From assembly GCA_963834965.1 (NCBI GenBank), contig CAWIEI010000035.1, forward strand, positions 1 to 64,000: 64,000 nt of DNA. The letters are read 5' to 3'. The stretch comes from Fodinibacter sp963834965 (GTDB taxonomy: Bacteria; Actinomycetota; Actinomycetes; Actinomycetales; Dermatophilaceae). Positions 52,693 to 60,313 of this stretch are shown here, one piece after another. Within the stretch, counting starts at the first letter, position 1. Every line of letters starts with the position of its first letter. The position numbers were made by a program, and so were the translations under genes. The notes beneath the pieces are model-generated. The model saw only the letters and a program-made list of their open reading frames with translations, was not told the DNA's origin and searched no databases.

Positions 52693-52765
52693 TGGAGCTG
52701 AGGGGATTCGAACCCCTGGCCTTCTCATTGCGAACGAGACGCGCTACCAACTGCGCCACAGCCCC
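52693..52765 (-). tRNA. tRNA-Ala (anticodon CGC)
   Basis: 73-nt standard cloverleaf on the minus strand: acceptor GGGGCTG/CAGCTCC with one G-U, D arm GCGC, anticodon stem CTCGT/ATGAG around loop TTCGCAA, T arm with GGTTCGAATCC and discriminator A. No encoded CCA. Reads GCG codons. Confidence 0.97.
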
Positions 52766-52897
52766 GCGATGCGGGAGAAACGATAACACCAGCGCACAGG
52801 CACGCCGAAACCGGATCGGCGACCCCTCGGCACCCCACCCGCACGTCCGCGAGCCATCCTGGCAGGCCGCCGACCCGGCAGGACATACGATCGCGGG

Positions 52898-54184
52898 ATG
52901 CGACTGCGCCTGCCCCGCCCCGACCGGACCGCGGACGACCCCGCCCCCCTTCCCCGCACCATCGTCGTGGGTGCCGCCGCCACCCCGCTGAGCCCCGACG
53001 ACCCGAACCGGCCCGTCTCCTGGGCGGTGCCCCGCGGCATCCGGACCGCGAGCGAGTGGGCATGGCGCGCCCTGGTCATCGGCGCCGCCCTCGTTGCGGT
53101 GCTCTACCTCACCGGCCTGCTCTCCGAGGTGGTCATCCCGATCCTGGTGGCGATGCTGCTCGCCGCCCTGCTCCAGCCCATCTACAACGGCCTGACCCGC
53201 GTGATGCCTCGCGGCGCTGCTGCCGGTATCACGGTGTTCGGCACCCTGGCGGTCGTCTTCGGGATGCTGTCGTTCGTCGGCACCCAGCTGACCAGCCAGA
53301 TCACCGACATCGGCACCAAGGTCACCGACGGCATCGACCAGATCCGCCAGTGGCTCAACACCACGTTCGGGGTCACCGACACCCAGCTCGAGAGCTACGT
53401 CGGCAAGCTGCGCGACTGGGTGAGCTCGGGCAACCTCACCGACACCGCGGCATCCGCCGGACTCACCGCGACGCACATCGTGGCCGGCTTCTTCCTCGCG
53501 ATGTTCTCGCTGTACTTCTTCCTGTACGACGGTCCGCTCGTGTGGGGCTGGGTGGTGCGGCTCTTCCCGCGGACTGCGCGCGAGAAGGTGCACACCTCCG
53601 GCCTCATCGCGTGGACCCAGCTGTCGGCGTTCACCAGGGCGACCCTCATCGTCGCCGCGGTGGATGCCGCGGGCATCGGCATCGGTGCCGCCATCCTCGG
53701 GGTCCCGTTCGCGTCGGGCATCGCGCTGCTGGTGTTCTTCGGTGCGTTCATCCCCGTCGTCGGTGCCACCGTGTCGGGCGCCGTCGCCGTGCTGCTCGCC
53801 CTCGTGGCGCTCGGGCCGATCCAGGCGCTGATCATGCTCGGCATCATCCTGGCCGTGCAGCAGATCGAGGCGCACCTGCTTCAGCCGATCCTCGTCGGCC
53901 GCGTCATGAAGATCCACCCGCTCGCCATCCTGCTCGGCATCGCGACGGGCGTGATCCTCGCCGGCATCGTCGGCGGCCTCATCGCCGTGCCGACCGTGGC
54001 CGTGCTCAACGCCGTAGGTCACCACCTGCTCGAAGGCCCGCAGAGCGAGGACGACAGGCCGCCCGGGCGGGCCAGGACCCCGGGTGAGGTGCTCGAGCCG
54101 GGCGAGGAGGTCAGGGCCGAGGCCGAGGCCTCCGACGCGCAGGAGCGCACCGAGGCCGAGTCGGACCAGACCGACAAGGTCTGA
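52898..54184 (+). CDS. AI-2E family transporter
   Basis: 428-residue membrane protein of the AI-2E/PerM exporter family with about eight hydrophobic segments: paired helices at residues 60-110, a long soluble stretch (about 135-195), and the conserved C-terminal block GAFIPVVGATVSGAVAVLLAL ... QQIEAHLLQPILVGRVMKIHP. The substrate is unknown; the family name does not prove autoinducer transport. An acidic tail (EPGEEVRAEAEASDAQERTE) follows the last helix. Confidence 0.88.
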   Translation: MRLRLPRPDRTADDPAPLPRTIVVGAAATPLSPDDPNRPVSWAVPRGIRTASEWAWRALVIGAALVAVLYLTGLLSEVVIPILVAMLLAALLQPIYNGLTRVMPRGAAAGITVFGTLAVVFGMLSFVGTQLTSQITDIGTKVTDGIDQIRQWLNTTFGVTDTQLESYVGKLRDWVSSGNLTDTAASAGLTATHIVAGFFLAMFSLYFFLYDGPLVWGWVVRLFPRTAREKVHTSGLIAWTQLSAFTRATLIVAAVDAAGIGIGAAILGVPFASGIALLVFFGAFIPVVGATVSGAVAVLLALVALGPIQALIMLGIILAVQQIEAHLLQPILVGRVMKIHPLAILLGIATGVILAGIVGGLIAVPTVAVLNAVGHHLLEGPQSEDDRPPGRARTPGEVLEPGEEVRAEAEASDAQERTEAESDQTDKV

Positions 54185-54196
54185 GCCGAGGTCGGT

Positions 54197-55279
54197 TCAG
54201 GCGCCGGCGACCCGGCGCTCGTCGTAGTCCGGCTCGTCGCTCTCGCGCTCGACCGGAGCCGGGTCGGGGGTGACGGCGGCCGGGGACACCTCGGGCCGCT
54301 GCGCCTTGGCCTTCATCGTGTACGTCGGGCGGGGCACGGGCACGGGGTCCCAGGTGAGCGGGATGTCGTCCTCGTCGACGATGGGCACCATGACGTCGTA
54401 GGCCTGCTCGGCAGCAGCGGCGACCTGCGCCGCGACCGGCTCGACCACGGGCGAGTCGGCCCCGACCAGGGCCGGCTCGGCCAGGGTGGCGTCGTCGGCG
54501 ACCTCGACGGCGGGCGGGGGCGCGGCGGTCTCGGCGGCCTCGGCCGTCACCCCCGGCTCCGCCACGACAGGCCGGGCGGATGCCGCGGGGGCGGGCGACC
54601 GGCGCGCGCCGGGGGCGCCCGCGGTCACCGGGGCCCCGGAGCGACGCAGCCCCAGGTCGGCCTGGCGACGACGGTGGGCCCGCACCAGTGCCTGCTCGGT
54701 GCGCACCCCGGACCGGACGAAGAGGAACGCCGCCGCGACGGCCAGCACCGCAGGTGCGAGGGTCCACAGCGGGAGCAGCGCGAAGGCGACCAGCCCGACG
54801 ATGAGGAGCAGCTCACCGAGGGCGGCGAGCAGCAGCAGGCCACGCACCCGCCGGCTGGGCCGCACCCGGCGGCCACCCGTGGCTGCCGCGGCGGTGCGCC
54901 GCGCTGGGCGAGGCCGCGACGGAGCCGGGGCCGACGACGGGCGAGAGGCGGACGCGGCAACCGGCGAGGCGGCATCCAGGCGCTCGGTGACGCGCTCGGT
55001 GACGCCGGCCGCACCGCGCTCGGCGGCCACGGCGCGCTTGACGAGCACCTGCGGCCGGGCAGCGCGGCCCGGGTGCACGGCATACGACGGGGGCGCTGCC
55101 TCGGAGAGGTCGGTGCCTGGCAGGGCGTCACGACGTTCGAGCACGCGCATCGCCTCGCTGAACTGCTCGACCGAGCGTGCGGTGGAGACGTGGTCGCGCC
55201 GGCGCACCCAGTACTGCACGAAGTAGGCAGCCCAGACCCCGAGAAGGACCAGGAAGATCAGGCTCGACGGCGACTGCAC
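54197..55279 (-). CDS. glpR: Divisome membrane protein GlpR/SepX
   Basis: 360-residue membrane protein: an N-terminal helix with the hallmark SLIFLVLLGVWAAYFVQYW followed by RRRDHVSTARSVEQFSEAMRVL, a long basic/Ala-Pro linker, two central membrane helices (about residues 155-200) and an acidic Ala/Pro-rich tail. This matches GlpR/SepX, the membrane receptor for gephyrin-like Glp that joins FtsZ-based division in corynebacteria and streptomycetes. The same cluster contains glp. GTG at 55279; GTG starts are common here. Confidence 0.85.
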   Translation of the reverse strand: MQSPSSLIFLVLLGVWAAYFVQYWVRRRDHVSTARSVEQFSEAMRVLERRDALPGTDLSEAAPPSYAVHPGRAARPQVLVKRAVAAERGAAGVTERVTERLDAASPVAASASRPSSAPAPSRPRPARRTAAAATGGRRVRPSRRVRGLLLLAALGELLLIVGLVAFALLPLWTLAPAVLAVAAAFLFVRSGVRTEQALVRAHRRRQADLGLRRSGAPVTAGAPGARRSPAPAASARPVVAEPGVTAEAAETAAPPPAVEVADDATLAEPALVGADSPVVEPVAAQVAAAAEQAYDVMVPIVDEDDIPLTWDPVPVPRPTYTMKAKAQRPEVSPAAVTPDPAPVERESDEPDYDERRVAGA

Positions 55280-55280
55280 G

Positions 55281-56069
55281 CTACGACGGTAGGTGCGCGT
55301 CGCCGTTGGACGCCGGACCCCCGTCGGTGTGTCGCGCAAGTGACTGCTGTGACGACTGCGCCTGGAGCGGCGGCGGGTTCGCCTGCGACTCCGTCGCCGT
55401 GATCCGCGCGAGCCGGTCGACGAGGGTCTCGCCGGCGAGGTCCTCGGTGGTCAGTGCGAAGGACAGGTGGTCGCGCCACGCCCCGGCGATGTGCAGGTAG
55501 TGCAGGCGCAGACCCTCGCCCCGGAAGCCGAGCTTGCGCACCACGGCCAGGCTCGCGGTGTTCTCAGGCCGGATGTTGACCTCGATGCGGTGCAGGCCCA
55601 CCGTGCCGAGCACGTGGTCGCCCGCCACCGCCAGGGCGGTCGGGATGACCATCTGCCCGGCCGCCGAGCGGCTGACCCAGTAGCCGATGTAGCACGAGCG
55701 GAACGACCCGAGCACGACCGAGCCGACCGACAGCTGCCCGACGAACCGGCCCTCGACCTCGACCGCGAAGGGAAGTGCCCGGCCGGCCCGGGCATCGCGG
55801 TCGTACTGCTCGACGAGCTCCTCGAAGGTGCGCGCCGGCGCGTCGGGGTCCGGGGAGGTCGCGTCCCACTCCTCGAGCCACGCGGCGTTGGCCCGGCGCA
55901 CCGACTGGAAAGCCGAGCCGTCGGCAACCGTCAGCGGCCGCAGCAGCACCTCGACGCCGGTCGGCGTGCGGCCGGTGAGCCGCAGCGGCCACGGCCACAC
56001 CTCGTCGGGCGGCCCCTCACCACCGCGGGCGAGCGAGCCCGCACCCCGCTGGCGCAGCCGGTCCCACAT
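55281..56069 (-). CDS. GNAT family N-acetyltransferase (RimJ/RimL-like)
   Basis: 262 residues: a core acetyltransferase domain (about 35-215) with LLRPLTVADG, acetyl-CoA region IPTALAVAGDHVLG and the strand VNIRPENTASLAVVRKLGFRGEGL typical of RimJ/RimL protein N-terminal acetyltransferases, then a disordered Gln/Ser tail. Target unknown. ATG shares one base with the mogA TGA (TGATG) and the gene ends 1 bp before glpR, so all are one operon. Confidence 0.9.
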   Translation of the reverse strand: MWDRLRQRGAGSLARGGEGPPDEVWPWPLRLTGRTPTGVEVLLRPLTVADGSAFQSVRRANAAWLEEWDATSPDPDAPARTFEELVEQYDRDARAGRALPFAVEVEGRFVGQLSVGSVVLGSFRSCYIGYWVSRSAAGQMVIPTALAVAGDHVLGTVGLHRIEVNIRPENTASLAVVRKLGFRGEGLRLHYLHIAGAWRDHLSFALTTEDLAGETLVDRLARITATESQANPPPLQAQSSQQSLARHTDGGPASNGDAHLPS

Positions 56070-56578
56070 CAGTGGTCACCCCCGTGCGCCTGGCTCAGCG
56101 CGTGCGGCAACACCTCGGCCAGCACCTCGAGGGCGTCGCGCACCCCGCCGGTGGACCCGGGGAGGTTGACCACGAGGGTGGAACCCGCGAGCCCGGCCAG
56201 GCCCCGCGACAGCACGGCGGTGGGGATGCCGTGCGCCACCCCGCGCGCCCGGATCGCCTCCGCGACCCCCGGCACCTCGCGGGTGAGGAAGCGGCGGGTC
56301 GCGTCCGGGGTGCCGTCGGTGGGGGTCAGGCCGGTTCCGCCGGTGGTGAGCAGCAGGTCGGGGCCGGTCGCGAGGGCCGCCTCGATGGCCGCAGCCACCG
56401 CAGGCCCGTCGGGCACGACGGTGGCGTCGGAAACCGTTGCACCCCAACCCTGCAGCGTCTCGACGAGCAGGGCGCCACCACGGTCGGGGTAGACGCCCGC
56501 TGCGGCGCGGGTCGAGCAGGTCACGACCACGGCGGTGCGGCCGGCGAGGGGCGCGGCATCCGGCTCGGCGGCGGTCAC
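56069..56578 (-). CDS. mogA: Molybdopterin adenylyltransferase-like protein (MogA/MoaB family)
   Basis: 169-residue MoCF-fold protein that in the family adenylates molybdopterin before metal insertion. Visible motifs are VVVTCSTRAAAGVYPDRGG, LLTTGGTGLTPTDGTPDAT and NLPGSTGGVRDAL. It overlaps moaC by 4 nt. Together with moaC and Glp it forms a short cofactor cluster without moaA, moaD or moaE in view. Confidence 0.9.
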   Translation of the reverse strand: MTAAEPDAAPLAGRTAVVVTCSTRAAAGVYPDRGGALLVETLQGWGATVSDATVVPDGPAVAAAIEAALATGPDLLLTTGGTGLTPTDGTPDATRRFLTREVPGVAEAIRARGVAHGIPTAVLSRGLAGLAGSTLVVNLPGSTGGVRDALEVLAEVLPHALSQAHGGDH

Positions 56579-57096
56579 GCGCCCTCCTCCCAGTCGCCGC
56601 TGCGGCCACCCGACTTGGCGGTGACCCGCACGTCGGTGATGCGGGCGTGCTTGTCGACGGCCTTGACCATGTCGATGAGCGCCAGCGCGGCGACGGCGAC
56701 GGCGGTGAGCGCCTCCATCTCGATGCCGGTGCGGTCGGCGGTGCGCACGACGGCCCGGATCTCGACGCCGTCGTCGATGACGTCGAGGTCGACCTCGACG
56801 GCGTGCACGGCCACCGGGTGCGCCAGCGGGATCAGCTCGGGGGTGCGCTTGACGGCCTGGATGCCGGCCACCCGGGCCACGCCGAGCGCGTCGCCCTTGG
56901 GCACCACCCCGTCGCGGAGCGCCGCGACGGCGGCCGGCGAGAGCAGCACCCGGCCGGCCGCGGCAGCCCGGCGGGCAGTGACGGCCTTGGCCGAGACGTC
57001 GACCATGTGCGCCGTGCCGTCGGCGCGCACGTGGGTGAGGCCGGAGGGCGCGGCGGGTGCCGGGGCGGCTGCCGGGGTCGCAGGGTCAGAGGCCAC
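56575..57096 (-). CDS. moaC: Cyclic pyranopterin monophosphate synthase
   Basis: 173 residues; MoaC converts the MoaA product to cPMP in molybdenum cofactor synthesis. Motifs are HMVDVSAKAVTARRAAAAGRV, KGDALGVARVAGIQAVKRTPELIPLAHP and GIEMEALTAVAVAALALIDMVKAVDK with the active-site Lys/Asp. GTG at 57096 (VASDPATP) overlaps the glp 3' end by 11 nt. Confidence 0.93.
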   Translation of the reverse strand: MASDPATPAAAPAPAAPSGLTHVRADGTAHMVDVSAKAVTARRAAAAGRVLLSPAAVAALRDGVVPKGDALGVARVAGIQAVKRTPELIPLAHPVAVHAVEVDLDVIDDGVEIRAVVRTADRTGIEMEALTAVAVAALALIDMVKAVDKHARITDVRVTAKSGGRSGDWEEGA

Positions 57097-58309
57097 GGTC
57101 GCGATCCTGCCCCAGGAGCGGCAGGCAGCGCACCCGGTCGCCCGGCTCGACCCGCTCGACGTCGGCGGGTACCACGGCCAGCGCCGTCGCCGCCGAGAGC
57201 GCACCGAGCACGTGCGAACCCTGCCCGCCCGAGGGCCGCACCCGCCCGTGCACCTCGACCACCCGGGTCAGCTCGACCTTGCCCTGGGCGGCCGGCCAGC
57301 CCACGTCGGCCACGGCGTCGAAGGCGCCATCGACGTCGGGGTCGAGCCCCGCGAGCCGCTGCAGGGCGGGCAGCACGAAGACGTGGAAGGACACGAAGGA
57401 GCTGACCGGGTTGCCGGGAAGGGTGACCGCGGGGGTGCGCGAGCGGCCGACGACACCGCAGCCCTGCGGCATCCCGGGTCGCATGGCCACCTTGACGAAC
57501 TCGACGCCACCGTCGGCGGTGAGCACCTCCTTGACCGTGTCGTAGACCCCCATCGAGACCCCGCCGGTGGTGAGCACCAGGTCGGGGGCGCCGGGCAGGT
57601 CGTCGAGCAGCGCGCGCACCGTGTCGGCGTCGTCGCGCAGGTGCACGGCCCCGACGACCTCGGCGCCGGCCGCCTCGACGAGCGCGCACAGCATCACCGA
57701 GTTGGAGTCGACGATCTGGCCGTGCTCGAGGGTGGACCCGGCGGGCACCAGCTCGTCGCCGGTGGAGACCACCAGCACGCGCGGGCGCGGGTGAACCGAC
57801 AGCTCGGGAACGTTGGCCGCCGCGGCCAGTGCGAGGTGGCCCGGGCCCAGCCGGGTACCCGCGGGCAGCACCGGGTCACCGGTGCGCACGTCCTCGCCGC
57901 GGTGCCGCAACGACGTCCCGACCTGCGGGGCCAGGCGCAGGGCCACCTCGGTGGCACCGCCGTCGGTCTGCTCGACGGGCACGACGGCGTCGGCCCCCTC
58001 CGGCACCGGGGCGCCAGTCATGATCCGCAGTACCTGGCCGGGGTCGAGCACGTGCCGGGTCGTGTCACCGGCCGCGACGTCGCCCGCAACGGGGAGCACC
58101 ACCGGGGAGTCGGGGCCGGCCCCAGCGAGCTCGGCCGCCCGCACGGCGTAGCCGTCCATCGCCGAGTTGTCGAAACCGGGCAGGTCGACGTTCGCCACGA
58201 CGTCGCGCGCCAGCACCAGGCCCAGCGCCGACCCGACCGGCACCGTGGCCGCGGGAAGCGGTGCGACGAGTGCGAGCACCGCGGCACGGTGCTCGGCCAG
58301 GCTGCGCAT
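57086..58309 (-). CDS. glp: Gephyrin-like molybdotransferase Glp (MoeA family)
   Basis: 407-residue MoeA-fold protein: domains I/II with DNSAMDGYAVRAAEL and VEQTDGG, the MoCF domain III with VVSTGDELV ... TTGGVSMGVYDTVKEVL, and domain IV ending near EPGDRVRCLPL. MoeA inserts molybdenum; in corynebacteria the paralogue Glp instead binds FtsZ and GlpR. Linkage with glpR favours Glp, though a dual role is possible. ATG shares one base with the TGA of the uridylyltransferase gene. Confidence 0.88.
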   Translation of the reverse strand: MRSLAEHRAAVLALVAPLPAATVPVGSALGLVLARDVVANVDLPGFDNSAMDGYAVRAAELAGAGPDSPVVLPVAGDVAAGDTTRHVLDPGQVLRIMTGAPVPEGADAVVPVEQTDGGATEVALRLAPQVGTSLRHRGEDVRTGDPVLPAGTRLGPGHLALAAAANVPELSVHPRPRVLVVSTGDELVPAGSTLEHGQIVDSNSVMLCALVEAAGAEVVGAVHLRDDADTVRALLDDLPGAPDLVLTTGGVSMGVYDTVKEVLTADGGVEFVKVAMRPGMPQGCGVVGRSRTPAVTLPGNPVSSFVSFHVFVLPALQRLAGLDPDVDGAFDAVADVGWPAAQGKVELTRVVEVHGRVRPSGGQGSHVLGALSAATALAVVPADVERVEPGDRVRCLPLLGQDRDRGL

Positions 58310-59691
58310 CAGGCCCGGCCCTCGAGGTGGGCGCCGTCGGGAACGTCGGTGACGTCGGCGGCCACGACCACGTCACCGGTGCACACGACGTCTGCGCCGA
58401 ACGTGGTGTCGCCCTTGACGCGCAGGCTGGAGCAGCCCCGGATCGAGGGCACGCCGCGCGGGAAGCGCTCCTCGAACGCGTCGACCAGGGCATAGGGCTT
58501 CGAGAGGTCGACGAAGGGCTCGTCGTGGTCGATGGTCGACTGCACGACCGAGTCGTCGTCGAGGCGGTAGAGGTCGGAGCGGATGAGGAGCAGCTCGTTG
58601 GTGGTCTTCACCGGCCGGAAGCGGGACCGGTCGACGGCCAGGGCGCGCGAGCCGTCGAACACCTCGACGGCCGCGCCCATCGCAGACTCGATCTGGATGA
58701 CGGCCGGGCTGTCGGGCCGGGTCGGGTCGACCGTCTTGCGGTTGACGATGATCGGCAGGCCGAGGATGCCGTCGGACTCGGCCAGCCGAGCCGCGAGCAC
58801 GTCGAGGTCGACCCACAGGTTGTTCGTGTGGAACCACGGGTGCCGCTCGGTGTCCTGGAAGAAGTGGTCCTCGCCCTCGGCCACCATCGCGCTGTCGCGC
58901 AGCACCAGGCGGCCGTCGCTCTTGCGAACGCCCAGGTGACCACCCTTGCGGTCGTTGCGAGTTCGCGCAGACACCTCGGCGACGTAGGGGATGCCCTCGC
59001 GCTCCATCCAGGCCGGCACCGCGCCCTCGCAGGTGGCGCCGAGGTTGTCGGCGTTGGACAGGAAGGCGTAGCGGTAGCCGCGCTCGCGCAGCGCGTCGAG
59101 CAACCCGGTCGTCTGCAGCGCGACGTAGATGTCACCGTGTCCCGGGGGGCACCACTCCAGCGACGGGTCCTGCGGCCAGTCGACCGGGCCGAGGTCGTCG
59201 GCCCGCAGCTTGGGCTCCATGTTCTGCAGGAAGTCCAGCGGCAGCCCGTCGACGACGAGGTCCTCGTGGCGGCCGAGGATCGCGAGCGACTCCTTGCGGG
59301 TGCGGAAGGAGTCCATCAGCACCAGCGGGGTCTGCACCCCGTGCCGTCGGCGCAGGGCCAGCACCTGCCGGGCGATGATGTCGAGGAAGGTCAGCCCGTC
59401 GCGCACCATCAGGGCCGACTTCGGCCCGCTGATGCCCATGCTCGTGCCGAGGCCGCCGTTGAGCTTGACCACCACGGTGCGCCCGAGCGCCGCCGCCACG
59501 GCATCCTCGTCGGGCCGCACGTCGTCGAGGTGCGGCACGTCGGTGAGCGCGTCGATGGTGTGTTCGGGGATGGTTCCGCTGACGTCGGACCTCAGCTGCT
59601 CGTGGAACCGGCCGAACACCGCCACCGCGAGCTCTGGCACCCCCGCCTCGCGCATCTTGTCCGTCGCCGCCCGCAGTCCGTCGATGGTCAT
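58309..59691 (-). CDS. Eukaryotic-type UTP-glucose-1-phosphate uridylyltransferase (UDPGP family)
   Basis: 460-residue nucleotidyltransferase of the UDPGP family (PF01704), the eukaryotic UGPase type, with the nucleotide loop KLNGGLGTSMGISGPKSAL (about residue 75), PPGHGDIYVAL, FLSNADNLGA, the FHTNNLWVDL segment and a C-terminal left-handed beta helix. Makes UDP-glucose for polysaccharides. At this position M. tuberculosis (Rv0993) has the unrelated bacterial GalU type. First gene of the operon toward glpR. Confidence 0.92.
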   Translation of the reverse strand: MTIDGLRAATDKMREAGVPELAVAVFGRFHEQLRSDVSGTIPEHTIDALTDVPHLDDVRPDEDAVAAALGRTVVVKLNGGLGTSMGISGPKSALMVRDGLTFLDIIARQVLALRRRHGVQTPLVLMDSFRTRKESLAILGRHEDLVVDGLPLDFLQNMEPKLRADDLGPVDWPQDPSLEWCPPGHGDIYVALQTTGLLDALRERGYRYAFLSNADNLGATCEGAVPAWMEREGIPYVAEVSARTRNDRKGGHLGVRKSDGRLVLRDSAMVAEGEDHFFQDTERHPWFHTNNLWVDLDVLAARLAESDGILGLPIIVNRKTVDPTRPDSPAVIQIESAMGAAVEVFDGSRALAVDRSRFRPVKTTNELLLIRSDLYRLDDDSVVQSTIDHDEPFVDLSKPYALVDAFEERFPRGVPSIRGCSSLRVKGDTTFGADVVCTGDVVVAADVTDVPDGAHLEGRA

Positions 59692-59713
59692 GCGGCAACC
59701 CTACGATGCCGGC

Positions 59714-60313
59714 ATGGCCCGAAATCCCGAGAAGTCGGCACGCCGGGCCGAACTACGCGCCAGGCGGCGCACGCTCAGCGCCGGCCGCGACGCCGCGGCC
59801 GACGGAGCCCGGCTGGCCGATCAGGTGCTGGCCCTCCTTCACCACCTCGGCCTGGGCGCCGGTGCCGTGGTCACCTCCTACGTGGCGGTGCCCGGCGAGC
59901 CGCCGACGGCGGCACTGAACGCCGCCCTGGCCGCCCACGGCATCCGGGTGCTGGTGCCGATCACGTTGCCCGACTTCGACCTCGACTGGGCGGACGCCAC
60001 CGACCCCACCGCCGCACCGCTCGGCACGGATGCCGTGGCGCTCACCGACGTCGTGCTCGCCCCCGGCCTGGCCGTCGACCGGCACGGGACGCGGATGGGG
60101 CAGGGAGGCGGCTGCTACGACCGCGCGCTCCCCCGGCGGCGGGCCGGCACGCCGGTGCTCGTGGTGCTGCACCCCGGCGAGCTGCTCGACGCCTCGGCGC
60201 CGGCGCTGCCGCACGAGCCGCACGACCAGCCGGTCGACGCGGTGGTGACCGCCGACGGCGTCGAGGACCTCGGCCTCAGCCCGTCCCGCCGGCGCCCTCC
60301 GGCCGCAGGGTGA
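59714..60313 (+). CDS. 5-formyltetrahydrofolate cyclo-ligase
   Basis: 199 residues; converts 5-formyl-THF to methenyl-THF with ATP. Motifs are the N-terminal KSARRAELRARRRTLS, TSYVAVPGEPPT, LGTDAVALTDVVLAPGLAVDRHGTRMGQGGGCYDRAL (ATP-binding glycine loop). Divergent from the UDPGP gene with only 22 bp between start codons, so both transcripts are probably leaderless or nearly so. Its 3' end overlaps the convergent acylase gene by 38 bp. Confidence 0.93.
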   Translation: MARNPEKSARRAELRARRRTLSAGRDAAADGARLADQVLALLHHLGLGAGAVVTSYVAVPGEPPTAALNAALAAHGIRVLVPITLPDFDLDWADATDPTAAPLGTDAVALTDVVLAPGLAVDRHGTRMGQGGGCYDRALPRRRAGTPVLVVLHPGELLDASAPALPHEPHDQPVDAVVTADGVEDLGLSPSRRRPPAAG

